Below are positions 14,749 to 25,968 of a stretch of 64,000 nt of DNA, piece after piece (the stretch's first letter is position 1; the number at the start of each line of letters is the position of its first letter). This DNA is from Zygnema circumcarinatum (lineage: Eukaryota; Streptophyta; Zygnematophyceae; Zygnematales; Zygnemataceae). Under the pieces are notes generated by a model. The model did not search any database and was not told the DNA's origin. It saw only the letters and a list, made by a program, of their open reading frames with translations. The stretch is from contig CM074809.1 of NCBI GenBank assembly GCA_037447605.1, positions 3,157,752-3,221,751 on the forward strand, in the 5' to 3' direction. The translations under genes were made by a program, and so were the position numbers.

Positions 14749-14948
14749 CACGTGTTGGATATCGATTGGTGCCACGTGGAACCACAACCGCTTGCTCAAT
14801 GTGTGGCCGCCACGTGGAAGAAAATCATTACAGTATTGGTTATTTTTTTATTTTTTCCGACGGCAAGGATTTCCAATTTGAAACCGTGCGTGCCGGTACC
14901 GGATGGCGTACGCATGACGTCAGAAAGTTTTTGGGTTTGCTTACGTGG
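14749..14948. promoter_or_regulatory. Cluster of G-box / ACGT-core elements
   Basis: CACGTG occurs at 14749-14754, 14773-14778 and 14811-14816; a CRE-like palindrome TGACGTCA is at 14915-14922 and an ACGTGG core at 14943-14948. Five ACGT cores within 200 bases is far above chance. In plants these bind bZIP and bHLH factors (abscisic-acid, light or stress control). The cluster sits between the divergent acylpeptide hydrolase and the DnaJ-type gene, so it may serve either. A reading frame of 172 codons crosses it but shows no family resemblance. Confidence 0.55.
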
Positions 14949-15299
14949 CAACGGACCCTCGCGTCCTTGACCCAACGGCGGGAAAAAGTCGGAAACCGCA
15001 AGTGTGGCCGAAGTTATTGAACATTTGAAATCGACGAAAAACCTTCAAGTGTCCGACTAGGAAGAATTTCAGTACCAAGAATTTTTTTTTGTTCGAATTA
15101 TATGGAGTTCACTTCTTACACACCTTTTTGGATAGATACACACATTTAAAAAATCCCGAAACTCTACCCTAAAATAAGATCTTACCGGCGAAAAAAGGTG
15201 TGTATTATTAGCCAAAAAGGTGTGTAAATAGACACTTAGCATTCTATTTGATTGAACAATTTCCAAAATTCAAAAACCTGCTCAAGCCTTGTGCTGGTT

Positions 15300-15360
15300 C
15301 TGTTGCACAAACCAGGTTTGGACCTTACAAACCAGGTCTGGACCGTACACCCCGTCCTGG
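15300..15360 (+). repeat. Short direct repeat next to the inverted-repeat element
   Basis: Two copies of an ACAAACCAGGT-(T/C)-TGGACC unit follow each other about 22 bases apart at 15307-15350, directly outside the left arm of the inverted-repeat element. Confidence 0.5.
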
Positions 15361-15860
15361 TACACGGGGTCCTCGTCATATTTTCCACCTTCAACAGTGC
15401 GTCACCAATAAATTCGCACCGATTTTGCCGAAACCACCTTTCCGTACGGTAACTTTGTGTTAGCCGTACTATTCGTACTATCCGTACTAGTCGTACTAGC
15501 TTTACTAGCCGTTACGGGCTTACGCAAAACTTCACCTAATCTCCCCGCCCGTGCCGCCGTAAGAGGCGCTCGCTCTTCTCCCCTTCTTCTTGGTTTCGAT
15601 ACGATACGACAAGATACGATACGACCAGATACGGTAATAGCCGTACTATCCGTGCTAACCGTACTAACCGTACTAACCAATACGGTACGATGCGGTACGA
15701 TATCACAACAAACGATACGATGCGATGCGTACGGACACACATGAACACTAACATAATTCCGCTCGCCTATTGGTAACACGGACCTTCTATTTGCCAAAAA
15801 CAATATTTTCGCCCGGTATTTGCCGAAACCAGGTGGAAAATATGACGAGGACCCCCTGTA
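15361..15860. mobile_element. MITE-like element with 30-nt terminal inverted repeats
   Basis: The arms 15361-15390 and 15831-15860 are inverted copies of each other, matching at 29 of 30 positions by hand count (arm 1 opens TACACGGGGTCCTCGTC). The interior has no transposase frame. It is filled with short repeats: a CGTACTA-type 9-mer run at about 15465-15510, and GATACGA / CCGTACTAA runs at about 15596-15735. A short TTTGCCGAAACCA motif occurs near both ends in direct orientation. I could not find a clear target-site duplication, so a non-autonomous DNA transposon (MITE) is an inference; a long RNA hairpin locus is the alternative. Confidence 0.55.
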
Positions 15861-15972
15861 GTTTGCTGCTCCTTCTGGGCGCCAATCACAGCTGACTTCA
15901 ATTTGGAAAGGTGTGTTACATTGCTGCTGTTGCCCTAATCGCGCAAAGTCAAAGCCAAAGCTTAACTCGGGG

Positions 15973-16001
15973 CTAACCCTAACCCTAAACTCTAACCCTA
16001 A
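15973..16001 (+). promoter_or_regulatory. Telo-box-like CCCTAA motif
   Basis: CTAACCCTAACCCTAAA followed by another AACCCTAA lies 98-126 bases upstream of the start codon of the DnaJ-type zinc-finger gene. In plants such interstitial telomere motifs (telo-boxes) occur near transcription starts of growth-related genes. Confidence 0.5.
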
Positions 16002-16098
16002 TTCTTATAAGTCTCACAAGTAACAAGCAGCTTCATGAGTGGTTCTCCTCCTCGCCTGTGAGAATCCTTTCCAGCAGGAAGCCTTCTCAGCAAGCAGG

Positions 16099-17631
16099 AT
16101 GCGCACATGCATATGTGGCGGAGATGGGAGGCTCGAGACAGTGAGCTTGATAGGCGAGCCGTGGGAGGGCCCGTCTCGGAGGAAGTGGCCAGTGAAGGTG
16201 CCCATTAGAAAGCCAGTGAAGATAGAGCAGCCATTCATAGCTTGGCCCTGGAGAAAGGTGGAAAAAGGGCAGGTGGTAAGGACGGAGGTGCGATAAGTGC
16301 CTCTTCCACGCTGGTGTGCGCTCATGATGCTCATGCTGTTTGCATTGGGATGGAGGGATATATGTCAATTGCTGTAGTCCTTGCAAGGTGCTTGTTCGGA
16401 GAAGTATGCAGCACGTAAAGATCGTCACAGTGCACATTTTTTAACTGGACTTAACTGGTGCGGAGAAGAAATTCACGTTTATGTTTGGTGTTTGGCTTTG
16501 CTCTGCGGCGGGTCCTTTGGATAAGCGTTGCGATCACAATTGAATAGGTTTGGGCGCAAGCCTGAACAATTCGATTTTGATCCTCTTAACTGCCTTAGAT
16601 TAAGTACATCGACTCTATTGGTCTTAACCACATTACTGAAAGTGACAGTCCTGAGAGATTATGTCCCGTTGAAAACATGCCGACTTCTACGTCAAGTAGG
16701 TGTTGAAGAATGAAGAGTCTCTCCGATGCTGCACAGGTTTCTTGGGCTCTGGGATGCTTCCTAGACTAGTGTTTGATGACTTATTGGGCTGAAATAAACG
16801 AGAAATCGAGTAGTTCTCACCTAAGCCTTTTTTTAGTCTTTCGAAGGGTTGTCAGCAAGTTTGTACCAGTGTAATGTCTTTGCAAGAATAAAGCACAGCT
16901 GGAAGGAGGCATTTTGCATATCATGCGAGCTGGTACTTCCCTCTTGCCGCTGAATGATGTTCCAGGAGTCTTGATGATTGTTTTGGAATTTTTGAATTCG
17001 ACATGTTGGCATTGTTACCCATGCCTTACGTCTGTTTGTGGCAGTCAGAGGTGAAGAAGTATACAAGGCCCATCCCCGATCCACCATGTGTTATCTGTAG
17101 AGGACATGGACGCATCAAATGTGAATGCTGCCAGGGCCGAGGTGAGTGAGAGATCCATACCATCCATGTCTTTTCCTTCTTGGCGGATAAAGTTACCGAA
17201 TATTTCAGATTCTCACTCCATGTATTGCCACCTTCTACTGATGTAACAAAGTCGATATGCGTTGCAGGGAGAACGAATTTCATAGAGTTGGTATTCCTTC
17301 CCAAGGGAGTGTGGCCCAAATGGTAAGCTCAACATAAGGAGGTTTGAGTTGTGGAGACCAATTGATCACTTCTCTTACAAATCGGTGCAGGCATTCGTTA
17401 CGTTAGACATGCCCTGCTCTGGTACGATTGGGATAGGCAAAGACTGCGCACTTAAAAGCTCGCGAGTTTCAAGCCGACATGTCTGTGCTCGTCTGTGGCA
17501 GGTGCTGGTATTGCAGAGGGAGTGGCTTGAGTTACTGCTCCCGCTGTATGGGCACAGGGGAGAAGCGCGGCATGATAGGCTTCCACGTGGATGTGCAGGA
17601 TGTCTCCTCAAAGGCGAAGATGACTTCATAG
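16099..17631 (+). CDS. DnaJ-type cysteine-rich zinc-finger protein, probably plastid
   Basis: Small protein with the zinc-binding CxxCxGxG repeats of DnaJ but no J domain; plant relatives act as plastid chaperone or assembly factors. Exons: 16099-16275, 17045-17141, 17268-17322, 17502-17631, phases consistent, 152 residues. Exon 2 gives PPCVICRGHGRIKCECCQGRG, written here as two CxxC pairs; exon 4 gives CWYCRGSGLSYCSRCMGTG, the second pair set; the C-terminus MIGFHV also matches the plant family. The linker PKGVWPKW is characteristic. Exon 1 is the least certain: it uses the first in-frame ATG and a GTAAGG donor that keeps phase 0, and contains a basic stretch that could be part of a transit peptide. 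A telo-box-like motif lies about 100 bases upstream. The exact orthologue is not identified. Confidence 0.8.
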
Positions 17632-17958
17632 CCCTTTCAATTGTACTAAAAACGTGATTAGCCCGTGAAGGCTAGAGCTTCAATCCAGTAAATAGAAGTC
17701 ATAAAAAAATAATTCTTAGGAAAATAAGGCAGGGGTAGGGGTCGGGGGTCGCATGAAGTTCTGGCAATTGCTTCTTTGTCAAGTTCAATGTCAATATAGG
17801 GTTTTAAGGACGATCAAGTCCTAAATCTCCTCCAGAAATAATCGTAAAAAACCGTATCGCTCAACACTACGTTCCTGAAAACTGTATTTTTTGGGTCACT
17901 CTTTCCTTACGGGTCTACGACCCCTTGCAGGATTCACTCCGCAGGGCTGATCCCTGCA
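17632..17958. other. Short convergent intergenic space
   Basis: 327 bases between two facing stop codons. No exon seen; it must hold both polyadenylation regions. Confidence 0.6.
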
Positions 17959-20247
17959 TTAGATGGTTGCGCCCCCATTGAGAAAGGGCAGCAAACTGTC
18001 CGTGAGCCAGCAGGGATCAAGCACACCCCTAGGCACTTTGGAGAGCTGGAACTCCCAAAAGCATTCAGCCCCACCCACGTCGATGGTTTTGACTAGGACA
18101 GTCGACCGTGGTATTGAGCTCTGCAACGGGAGTGGCAGACTTGCATCTGACATCTTGGTTTGGATAATTTCATAGCCTGATAAATCTATCAATGAGGGAT
18201 ACCTGCAAGGATGCACCAAAATCAAAGTCAAGATCAGAGTAACCCTCCCTACTCCAGCTCCTCAGTTCCTGCAACCGTCTACCAGGCGAGCGTGCAATCA
18301 TGTTCTGACTCCGGTGTTCGACTGAAGTTAGCTGGTTGAGGTCGATTCTGACCTTGTTTTGAACTTTAGGGCGAAGTGGCCAAAATGGTATAGGTCAGCT
18401 GCAAACCCAAAGTAGCGTGGTAACGAATTGCCCTCAAAGGTACCGCTTGCATTAGCAAAATAGTAAAGAACCTGAACAAAAGCAGCCGCAAAAATGGAGT
18501 GAGAGGGAAGAGAACACCACGCCATGCAATAAGGAAAGGAGCAACTGTCAAGTAGGAAGCTTACAGAAAACATTCTCTCAGAAATGACGTCAGTGCAAAC
18601 ATTCTTCCAAAAACAGTTTGAAACCACAGACTAAATCTCCTCTCTCAATCTCTGCCATCAAGCAAATTGTGACCTAACAATTGTGACAACATGCTGTAAA
18701 TAAATGAGTATCAGACCTCCAATCCATGGTCAGCTCGCGGTTCATCGTTGGTAGAAAGAGCCTTTAACTGCTCTTCTACTGCCTCCTCTGCAGACAGCTG
18801 CTCTTCCCATCATCTCCCAAAAACGGTTTCACATATCAACATGACATCAATCAATGCCTCATCTGGATAGTACTAAATCTTCTTCTGCATTGAACAACAG
18901 AATGATACAAAAAACATGATAAAAAATGGAAGAATAAGCTTTCCGAGAGGTCGCTTATGGAGGTAATCATGTTTCGCTAGTCAAAGAGCGGACAAATGGT
19001 AGCAAGTGGTGAGAGACGAAGGGTGGGGAGACTCATGCGAGCTGCAGCAGAAAGAGACAGAGCTCAAGCAGATAAAGAGGAAGCCGAGGGAGAGGAGCTT
19101 ATTGGGTTGCAGCATATCGGAAAATGACTTCTGCCAGAATAGAAGTTGAAAATGAAAATGAAATGAAACATCAGCCCTGGATATCATATCAAAGTAAAAT
19201 GCTCAAGGCAGCCAATTTAAGACTGTTTCAGAAGGACAGAACGAACCTCAGGTGATGGCTTAATCAGAGGTCCAGAGATTGCAGCATCGTTTCGTTGAAC
19301 ACTGTTCTGTCATTTGAAGATCCAACAGGAGACTGGAGGTCAACATAAAAGGTCTCTGGGGCGCCTGTGACAGGTGGATGATAAGCCGAAGGTAAACAAA
19401 CGAAGGAAAACAAATTCCAAATAGCGTTTCCTGAACAAAGGATAGCGATTCCCTCTCCTTTAACTAAGGTCAAAGAAGACACCACCGAATCTGTCCCTCC
19501 TGCGTATGCTTGTTGCACATTCAAAATGGCTGTAACTGAGAAACCATAAAGCCTACTGCAAACTTCTCTCACGAATGTGACCAGGCTAGACCAGACAAGC
19601 ATCGCAGCATCGCAGATTAGACATGGCGAACGGAATAGAAGCTTATAGGTACATATATAGCTTATATAGCTTACAGCTTATAGCTTTTAATACGTCAGCT
19701 TAGAGCCTTCGCGTCCGTTGGTGATCTTCCGATGCAGATTAGCAAATGGTAGTCATCAACTTCTTTATGATAAAAAAAGGAACGTATCCTTATGTCTGCA
19801 ATTTTTCCGTGCTGAAGGTCACTGCTAGTCAGAAGTTCTGCATTCTATCGCTTCAGGAGTCATGTTCCGTGTGCTTTACCTAGCCCCATGGTCATGCACA
19901 GCTTGAATTTTCGACAATAACCGTCTATTTCGGAAATAGCCGTCTCCACGTTGCGTCCTTTTGCACAAACTCACAGATACAGCTCCTTCACATCTACCGC
20001 TTAACATCGATTTAATCAAGCAGCTCTCCATTCCATTGCAACATTTTAAAGGAACGACAGCGCCTGTAACCAACTTTGCACAGTGTTGCACTTGATAACT
20101 GCCTGTAGCATCCCGTGGCTGCAACTGAAAGCTGCTAAAAAACGAAAACTTCCAGAGGAATGGCTGTCTGGAGGCCACATCGTAGGGAGAGAGCGCGGAA
20201 AACAGGCCATGGCTGGGCGAGGGCATCATCACGCTTCCTGCTGCCAT
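17959..20247 (-). CDS. Conserved plant protein of unknown function
   Basis: Minus-strand exons with matching phases: 19247-19306, 18717-18797, 18353-18471, 17959-18202. They read VQRNDAAISGPLIKP, then a helical LSAEEAVEEQLKAL, NDEPRADHGLEVLYYFA, RYFGFAADLYHFGHFALKF and a C-terminal beta-rich part with VLVKTIDVGG and DPCWLTDSLLPF. I recognise the layout (hydrophilic helix, DHG..V.Y.FA, YFGF..DLYHF, C-terminal CW..DSL) as a conserved plant, probably plastid, protein reminiscent of DUF4864-like folds, but I cannot name it. A first exon 20092-20247 opening MAAGSVMMPS with a transit-like composition fits in phase, but its donor (GTGCAA) is weak and another small exon may be missing near 19500. An AGCTTATA-type repeat at about 19640-19690 lies in the presumed first intron. 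Confidence 0.6.
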
Positions 20248-20284
20248 AAATTAGGCACGGATGACCTGCAGATTCCCACTTCTT

Positions 20285-20405
20285 CAAGCTCCTTCCCACC
20301 TTGCTCCTCGCCCTCTCCCTCCACCTCTCCCCTCTCCCTCCCCCTCCCTCCTCTCCCCCTTCTCCCTCTCCCTCTCCCCCTCCCCTTTCTCTCCCCCTCC
20401 CTCTC
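20285..20405 (+). repeat. CT-rich (polypyrimidine) tract
   Basis: About 120 bases of CTCCCTCCC-type repeats, just upstream of the minus-strand start codon at 20247, so it would be a GA-rich 5' UTR or core promoter of that gene. Confidence 0.6.
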
Positions 20406-20498
20406 ACAGCAGCTGTACCGAGAAATAGATGAAGTGAGAACGCTGCTTTCTCCAGAGCTTCAGTCCCTACTGTCAAGCAGCTTCCAATGAAATTTCGT

Positions 20499-20521
20499 CA
20501 CGTGTACTTTTCGTACACGTG
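20499..20521. promoter_or_regulatory. G-box palindrome in a bidirectional promoter
   Basis: CACGTGTAC and GTACACGTG form a perfect 9-bp inverted repeat around a 5-base spacer, each arm containing a full G-box. It lies between the divergent gene starts at 20247 (-) and 21240 (+). Confidence 0.6.
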
Positions 20522-21239
20522 GCGAAATACCATTGGAAGATGCTCGACTATAAATTCACAATTGCAGAATGCAGGTCCTGCCTTGGCCAGAAGAGCTTCA
20601 GAAGAGGGCGAGAGGGACTCGAGCGCAGCAGGCGTCCCTGTGCTGTTGGCAGCAAGCTTTCATTTTTTTTTTCAGTTGCATAAGTTTAGAAACAGGTGGA
20701 CATTAAAACAAGTGCCGCGGGCATGTGAGTCTTCTGGATTTTAATAATAGCATTTTTAACATTTTACTTTTGTTGAGTCGGGCATGACTGAAAATCAGAA
20801 GTGCATTCTCTAACTCGTTTCAGCAATGGCATAGAGTTTGTCTCGTATAAGCACTAGCTCTTGGAGTAATCCGTGAAAGAAAACGCCATGCCATTGTGGC
20901 CTGTAAGTCTTATCTTGTGGAGTTCAGGATCATCTTCAGTATAGCTAAACAATTCATAAGTTTGGAATCTGCTAAAGGAGGCAGAGTTGATGGCACAAAG
21001 TTAGCATTTGCTGCAGCATTTATGCGGATAGCTCAAAATAAATTGGCCGAAAGGTCGTGAAGAATTAGTAGACTCAGCTTGTAAACGCATTATCTCCAAT
21101 TTTTCGCGTCCATTCTAATAATTAAGTCCAATTGTTCGATTTTTTTGGTTTTGTTTGTTCTTTCTGCGCTCTTTCATTGCTCTGCTTTTGGGTAAAACAG
21201 AGCAGCATCATATCATAGCCTGTCTCCATCAAAATTGCA
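20522..21239. other. Upstream region of the REX4-like gene
   Basis: No exon recognised. AT content rises towards the start codon, with T-rich runs near 21140-21160. Confidence 0.5.
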
Positions 21240-24200
21240 ATGTCCAAGGAGAGAAAGCGAGATCGAGACGCCAATTCTAATCACTCAGTTATTGGAGAAC
21301 GGCCTTCTATTCAAAGGGCGGATGGAAAGGAATCAAAGAATGTGTCAAGTGAGGACATTGGATCGGGCAAGACGAGGAACCACAAACGGCAGAAACTGTC
21401 AGTAGAGGCCTCAGCCCCTGCCTTAGGTACGTGATCGCATTCACTCTCCACTTAAGTACACACGATACCTTTTTGACAACGACATAGCTAGAAAATAGGC
21501 ACGCGTTAAGGTCACGCAGACATTAGATGTTCTCTGTTCAAGTCCAATGGCAGGATGAAACGTTCAATGAAGAGGATGCAAGGTGTCCTATGTGATGTTG
21601 AAAGCATTTAAAACTTCTCTCATTGCTGCAGAAACCCAACATGATTTTTTGCAGAGATTGCTGTAACTCAGGGAGTAAAGGGACCTACCAATGAATCGAG
21701 GAGCAATCAGCGGAATCGAAAGGAACATGAAGGAAACAAGCAGTTGATGGAGGGCAAAAGGCGAGAGAAGCTAAAGTCCAGCAGAGTCATTAATGACTAT
21801 GATTCACGAGGCAAGTAAAAGCTTCATGCTTTCGGTGACAGACAACTTGGACAGGGTACTGTCTCCTTCTAGAGAGTTCATGCCACATGTGAATGAACAT
21901 GTGGCGTGATATTGAGTCATGACCGTCTCGTTTTTTATATCTAGAAATTTTAGTGAATTTCTTTACTAGAAAACTCGAGACTACCAACCGTCGGGCCGCT
22001 TAACCATGCTCCAAGAGCTTCAGACAATTAGGCTTTGGTGTCTTTGTATCCTTGACACTTCTCCGGAAGTTCTTGTGAGATTGCTGGCAAGCAGAGCAGA
22101 CAACCTGACCAGAAAAAAGGAACAAATCACCGTACATGCAGAGTTAATTGACAGCGCTTGTAAGTGGACGACCCATTCTAACGTTTCCAGTACTTGTTGC
22201 AGACGCCAATAAATCATCAAACGAGGACTTACACACTGCCGATGTATCAAAGAAGAAGCTTGAACAAGCATCTCTTGAAGTTTCAGAAGTAAAACCTGTC
22301 AAGGCGAAACTCGGTGGCACCCAAAGGGGTGTAGTGGGCTCTAACTGGCAGCGGCTACAACAGGTAATTGTTTCAAACATTTCTTTATTAAGAGTAGGCT
22401 CTTCTTTCCACACTGTCAGGATGCAATGAGAGTTTTTTTTCTTGAGAAGCTTGGTGCCATATTTAGGATGGACGAGGTCGTCCTTGTCACCAATTAGTGA
22501 TCTTAGAAAGCGCCCTGGCCTGTGAAGGAGCAAACGGATTCAAATATTGGAGCAATTCAAATAGATTTTGCTTTTCTCCAGTTCATTGAACTCGTAGCCC
22601 TGTTGAAAGGCAATTTGGGAAACGTTTCGGTCTTTCACATTCATGGCGCCTATCGAGGCTTGCAGACGTTGAAAGGTTCGACAACCCAGAAATTCAAACG
22701 AACTATAGGAAGGGACGAACAGAACCCGCAGCGATTGATGGAGGAACAGGAAGTTACTGACATGACAAGAAATGAAACGCCACCTTCCATACAAAAGGTG
22801 GTGGCGCCGAAGCCACTGAGTAACGATACTAGGTTTGTGTTCTTACTGATGATGTGGTCGCTTAGGCGTAGACTCTCGACACGTTTGTATTGAATGGTGA
22901 AGAATGTATTGTATTAGTGCGTGCTTGTTAAGCTATCTCTTATACAAGTATGAAAGACCAGGCTAACTCAGAAAAGACTGGAACATAAATAATGGCTGAC
23001 CTCATCCCACTTCAATGCCACTGAGTTCGAGGGGGGATGTCTTTGGGTTGTCCGACAGTATAACGAAAGTGGTGGCGTTGGATTGTGAGTTTGTGGGAGT
23101 CGGCCGCAACAATCGGAGTGTATTGGCACATGTTTGTCTGGTCAGTCACACTATTCCCGAAATCACTTTACTAAACTAATGCGCAATAATAGTTTTGCAC
23201 ATGATTATCCTGCTGGGGTCCGCTACCATTCTCAAACATCAAGTGGAAGCCTTATGAAAAGGAGCTTATGTTTTTCAGTGTATCCTACTTATTCGACTAC
23301 TGGAACACTTCATTTGATATCTTTTGGGAGAAACGGATAACAGGTGAATGCACACGGAAATGTGATTTATGAGAAGCATGTGCGTTCTCTAGAGAAGGTG
23401 ACGGATTTCCGCACGCATGTCAGCGGTATCAGGCCACGGGACATCCGTGCATCGTCAGGTAGCCTTGCTTAACTGTTAACTGCAGCATGAAATCACGCAC
23501 ATAGGCAGGGAATGTATGGCAGTCAGTACTTTGTGACTTAATTAGTCTGGAGTAAACTTGTCTGAATGGTGTGCTCCTTCTGTTCTATTGGACCTGGGAT
23601 GCGGTTGAATGAAGATTATCGCAGGAATTCTACCGATGTAACATTCTTTCTATCTGTTTGCTAGCTTTGAATCTTGGCGGTATGCCAAGGATTTGATATT
23701 GCATTGGAGACCGGCATTTTGAAGTTCATGGACGAGTCAGAAAGTCTTTAATGTAAAAAAGGCTCTCTGTTTGTCTCTGGAGTTTAAATTTTATGATTTA
23801 CTAGCAAGTTTGCACTCTATCTGTGTCCGCCATTATGACTTTTAAAGGTTCAGATGCCTTTATAGGAATTCTCAATGCCAAGTATTTTCTTCTGTAAATC
23901 CCTGGAGCTGGCTTTTGCGAAGCAGGCCATCCAAAAGAAAATGTGACCTTGGCCTTTCACCAATGCAGGCCTTCTTGTAGACGTTAACTGAGGCAGTGGG
24001 TGGTGCTGGGTTCCACGAGACTGTGGCAGCGGAGGATTTTTGGATCGTGCAGAAGGAGGTAGCAGACATTCTCAAAGGACGGATATTGGTCGGACACGCC
24101 TTGAAGAATGACTTAAAGGTGAGAAGGGGCATGGACGGACAGAACGACGAGGAAGAAATGGAAGGAGGGAAAGTGAATAAGGATAGGAGTTGTGAATTCT

Positions 24201-25585
24201 AAAAAAAGTATGCAGTTTCATAATGAAGCTGAATGTTCTGAAGGAGTTTGGCCTTCCCATCCCTCCGTTTCTTTTCCCTTCCCCCATCCTTGCCCTCCCT
24301 CCTACCATCTCTGCTATTCCCGAACTTCCACCCTCTTTCTCTCCGCCCTTTTCATCGTCGCCCCCTCCGCCCGTCCTTTCCATCTGTTCCGTTTCCTACT
24401 TTATTTTCCTCTCTCTCTCCATTCATGCCTTACTCGGCCATTGGTTCTCTCTCTTGCTTCCATTATAGCCGCCATTTCCGAATTTGGTGAAGCTTAATAT
24501 TATATCAATGTCAAAAAAAGTGTTCCATGTTATCAGAATGTCTAAAACTGTCCGCACACATCGATGCCTCCATAACATGGTGCAGGCCCTGATGTTGAGT
24601 CATCCAAGGAGAGACATTCGGGATACGCAAAGATACAAGCCCATGAAACGGTAACTTCTACTTCTTAAGCTCCCTTTCCCCTCCTCTTCCTTGTTTGTCC
24701 CTATTGTCAATGTTTGACCCTAAAAGCTAAAAGTGATAGTCTACCACTTGCTCTGGCCTCAAGGATTCCCTTTTTCTTTGTCTTTTCTTTGTGATGTGAT
24801 GTTGGTGTGTCGGCATGGATTAACTCAATTGATGCACATTAATGAGCCAGTTTGAAGTTTTCCCTAAAACTTGAAAGTTGGGAGAGAGGAGGGGGGGTTG
24901 AGTGGGGGGCCCGAGAGAGTGGGAGTGGAGGGGGGGGAGGTCCGCTCGCCCGCCTGCCCCCCCCTTCCGCCTCCCAAGTGCGGGGGGTGTTCCGTCTACA
25001 GCGTTTCCAGATGGAGCGCCCTTCGCACTTGAGAGACATGCGGAAGTGAGAGGGGTAGAGGGAGGGGAGAAGGGGGGGTGGGGGGAGGGGGAAGGGAGGG
25101 AGGGAGGGTTGGGAATGAGAGGGGTAAGGATGGGAAGGGAGGGAGAGGAGGGAGGTAGGGAGAGTGAGTGAGTGAGGAAGAGAGAGGTAGAGGAAGCTAA
25201 AGCTACTGGGTGGAATGATGTGGACCCAGGGGTCTTGGACGAATACCTGCTCTGCGAGTTTTGGCGGATAAGCTCTTGGGACTAACTATTCAACAAGGCC
25301 ATCACTCCCCTGTAAGGCCGACACAACTCATAACGCCTTGCTCAGCAATTCAGACCATCCGTCAGAGAATAGGCTGTGCTCTCGATTCAAGCCTTTCGTT
25401 TACCTTATTCTTGTCCTGTCTTCTGCCCGATCTTCGTATTCTTTGTCGTTGACGCCCACCTAGGGTTTGATACTATGCAGGCAGAGGACGCGAGAGCTTC
25501 CTTGTACCTTTACTTGCGCTTTCGAAAGGAGTGGGAAAGAAGTCTGCTGCCTATGTCATCCCAGGCTGAAGAAGCTGAGGGTTGA
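21240..25585 (+). CDS. REX4-type RNA exonuclease (DEDDh 3'-5' exonuclease)
   Basis: Family members trim rRNA precursors in the nucleolus. Exons: 21240-21426, 21655-21810, 22203-22363, 22666-22832, 23026-23140, 23344-23458, 23997-24118, 24586-24650, 25230-25311, 25481-25585; total 424 residues. The first ~210 residues are Lys/Arg/Glu-rich with nuclear-signal-like KRQK and KRREK. The exonuclease domain starts with VVALDCEFVGVG (the D and E of motif I), continues with HVRSLEKVTDFRTHVSGI, VGHALKNDLK (motif II Asp), LMLSHPRRDIRDTQRYKP, LRVLADKLLGLTIQQG and HSPAEDARASLYLY-type ending (here H..V joined to EDARA; His and Asp of motif III). Intron 2 appears to begin with GC (cacgag|gcaagt), a minor donor class. 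Introns 7 and 8 contain long CT- and GA-rich tracts. Confidence 0.92.
24890..25190 (+). repeat. GA/GGGA-rich low-complexity tract in an intron
   Basis: Almost 300 bases rich in GGGAGG and GAGAG units inside the penultimate long intron of the exonuclease gene; its complement class (CT-rich) fills about 24240-24470 in the preceding intron. Confidence 0.6.
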
Positions 25586-25968
25586 GGGTAGTTTCCTATG
25601 TGCACGTCTAGGGTAAAGAAGGGGCCTGCTTTTAATATATGTCAAAATACAAGATTTTCACCCTTTGTTTGGTCGCCGCGTAGTCTGAAATAAAAGTTCG
25701 ACACATTCGCAGCTTTTGTGGATGCATCGTGTCTTCTGTTCTGTCATGTGTTGATGGTCACTCGTGACAACAAACAGTTAATAGTTACAGTTGAAGGTGA
25801 GAAAGTGAATGAACGGTTGCATGCGAGAAAAGCGAGTTTACAAATTGCACAATCGCAATGGAGGCATAGACTGTATCTTGACATCGGAAGATGGAAACTA
25901 TTCCAACCAGTCACAAAAGACCATCCGACAAGGCTTTGCAGGATGCTTCAGCCTGCAGCCCTTCAGTG
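25586..25968. other. Convergent intergenic space
   Basis: Between the stop codons of the exonuclease (+) and the DUF1499 gene (-). No coding exon seen. Confidence 0.6.

Noticed and set aside
14502-15020. 172-codon plus-strand open frame
   Set aside because: No family resemblance; it covers the G-box cluster and is better explained as promoter DNA.
20401-20490. Plus-strand QLYREIDEVRTLLSPELQ stretch after a good acceptor
   Set aside because: It lies in the 5' UTR of the minus-strand gene, has no upstream exon and stops after 28 codons.
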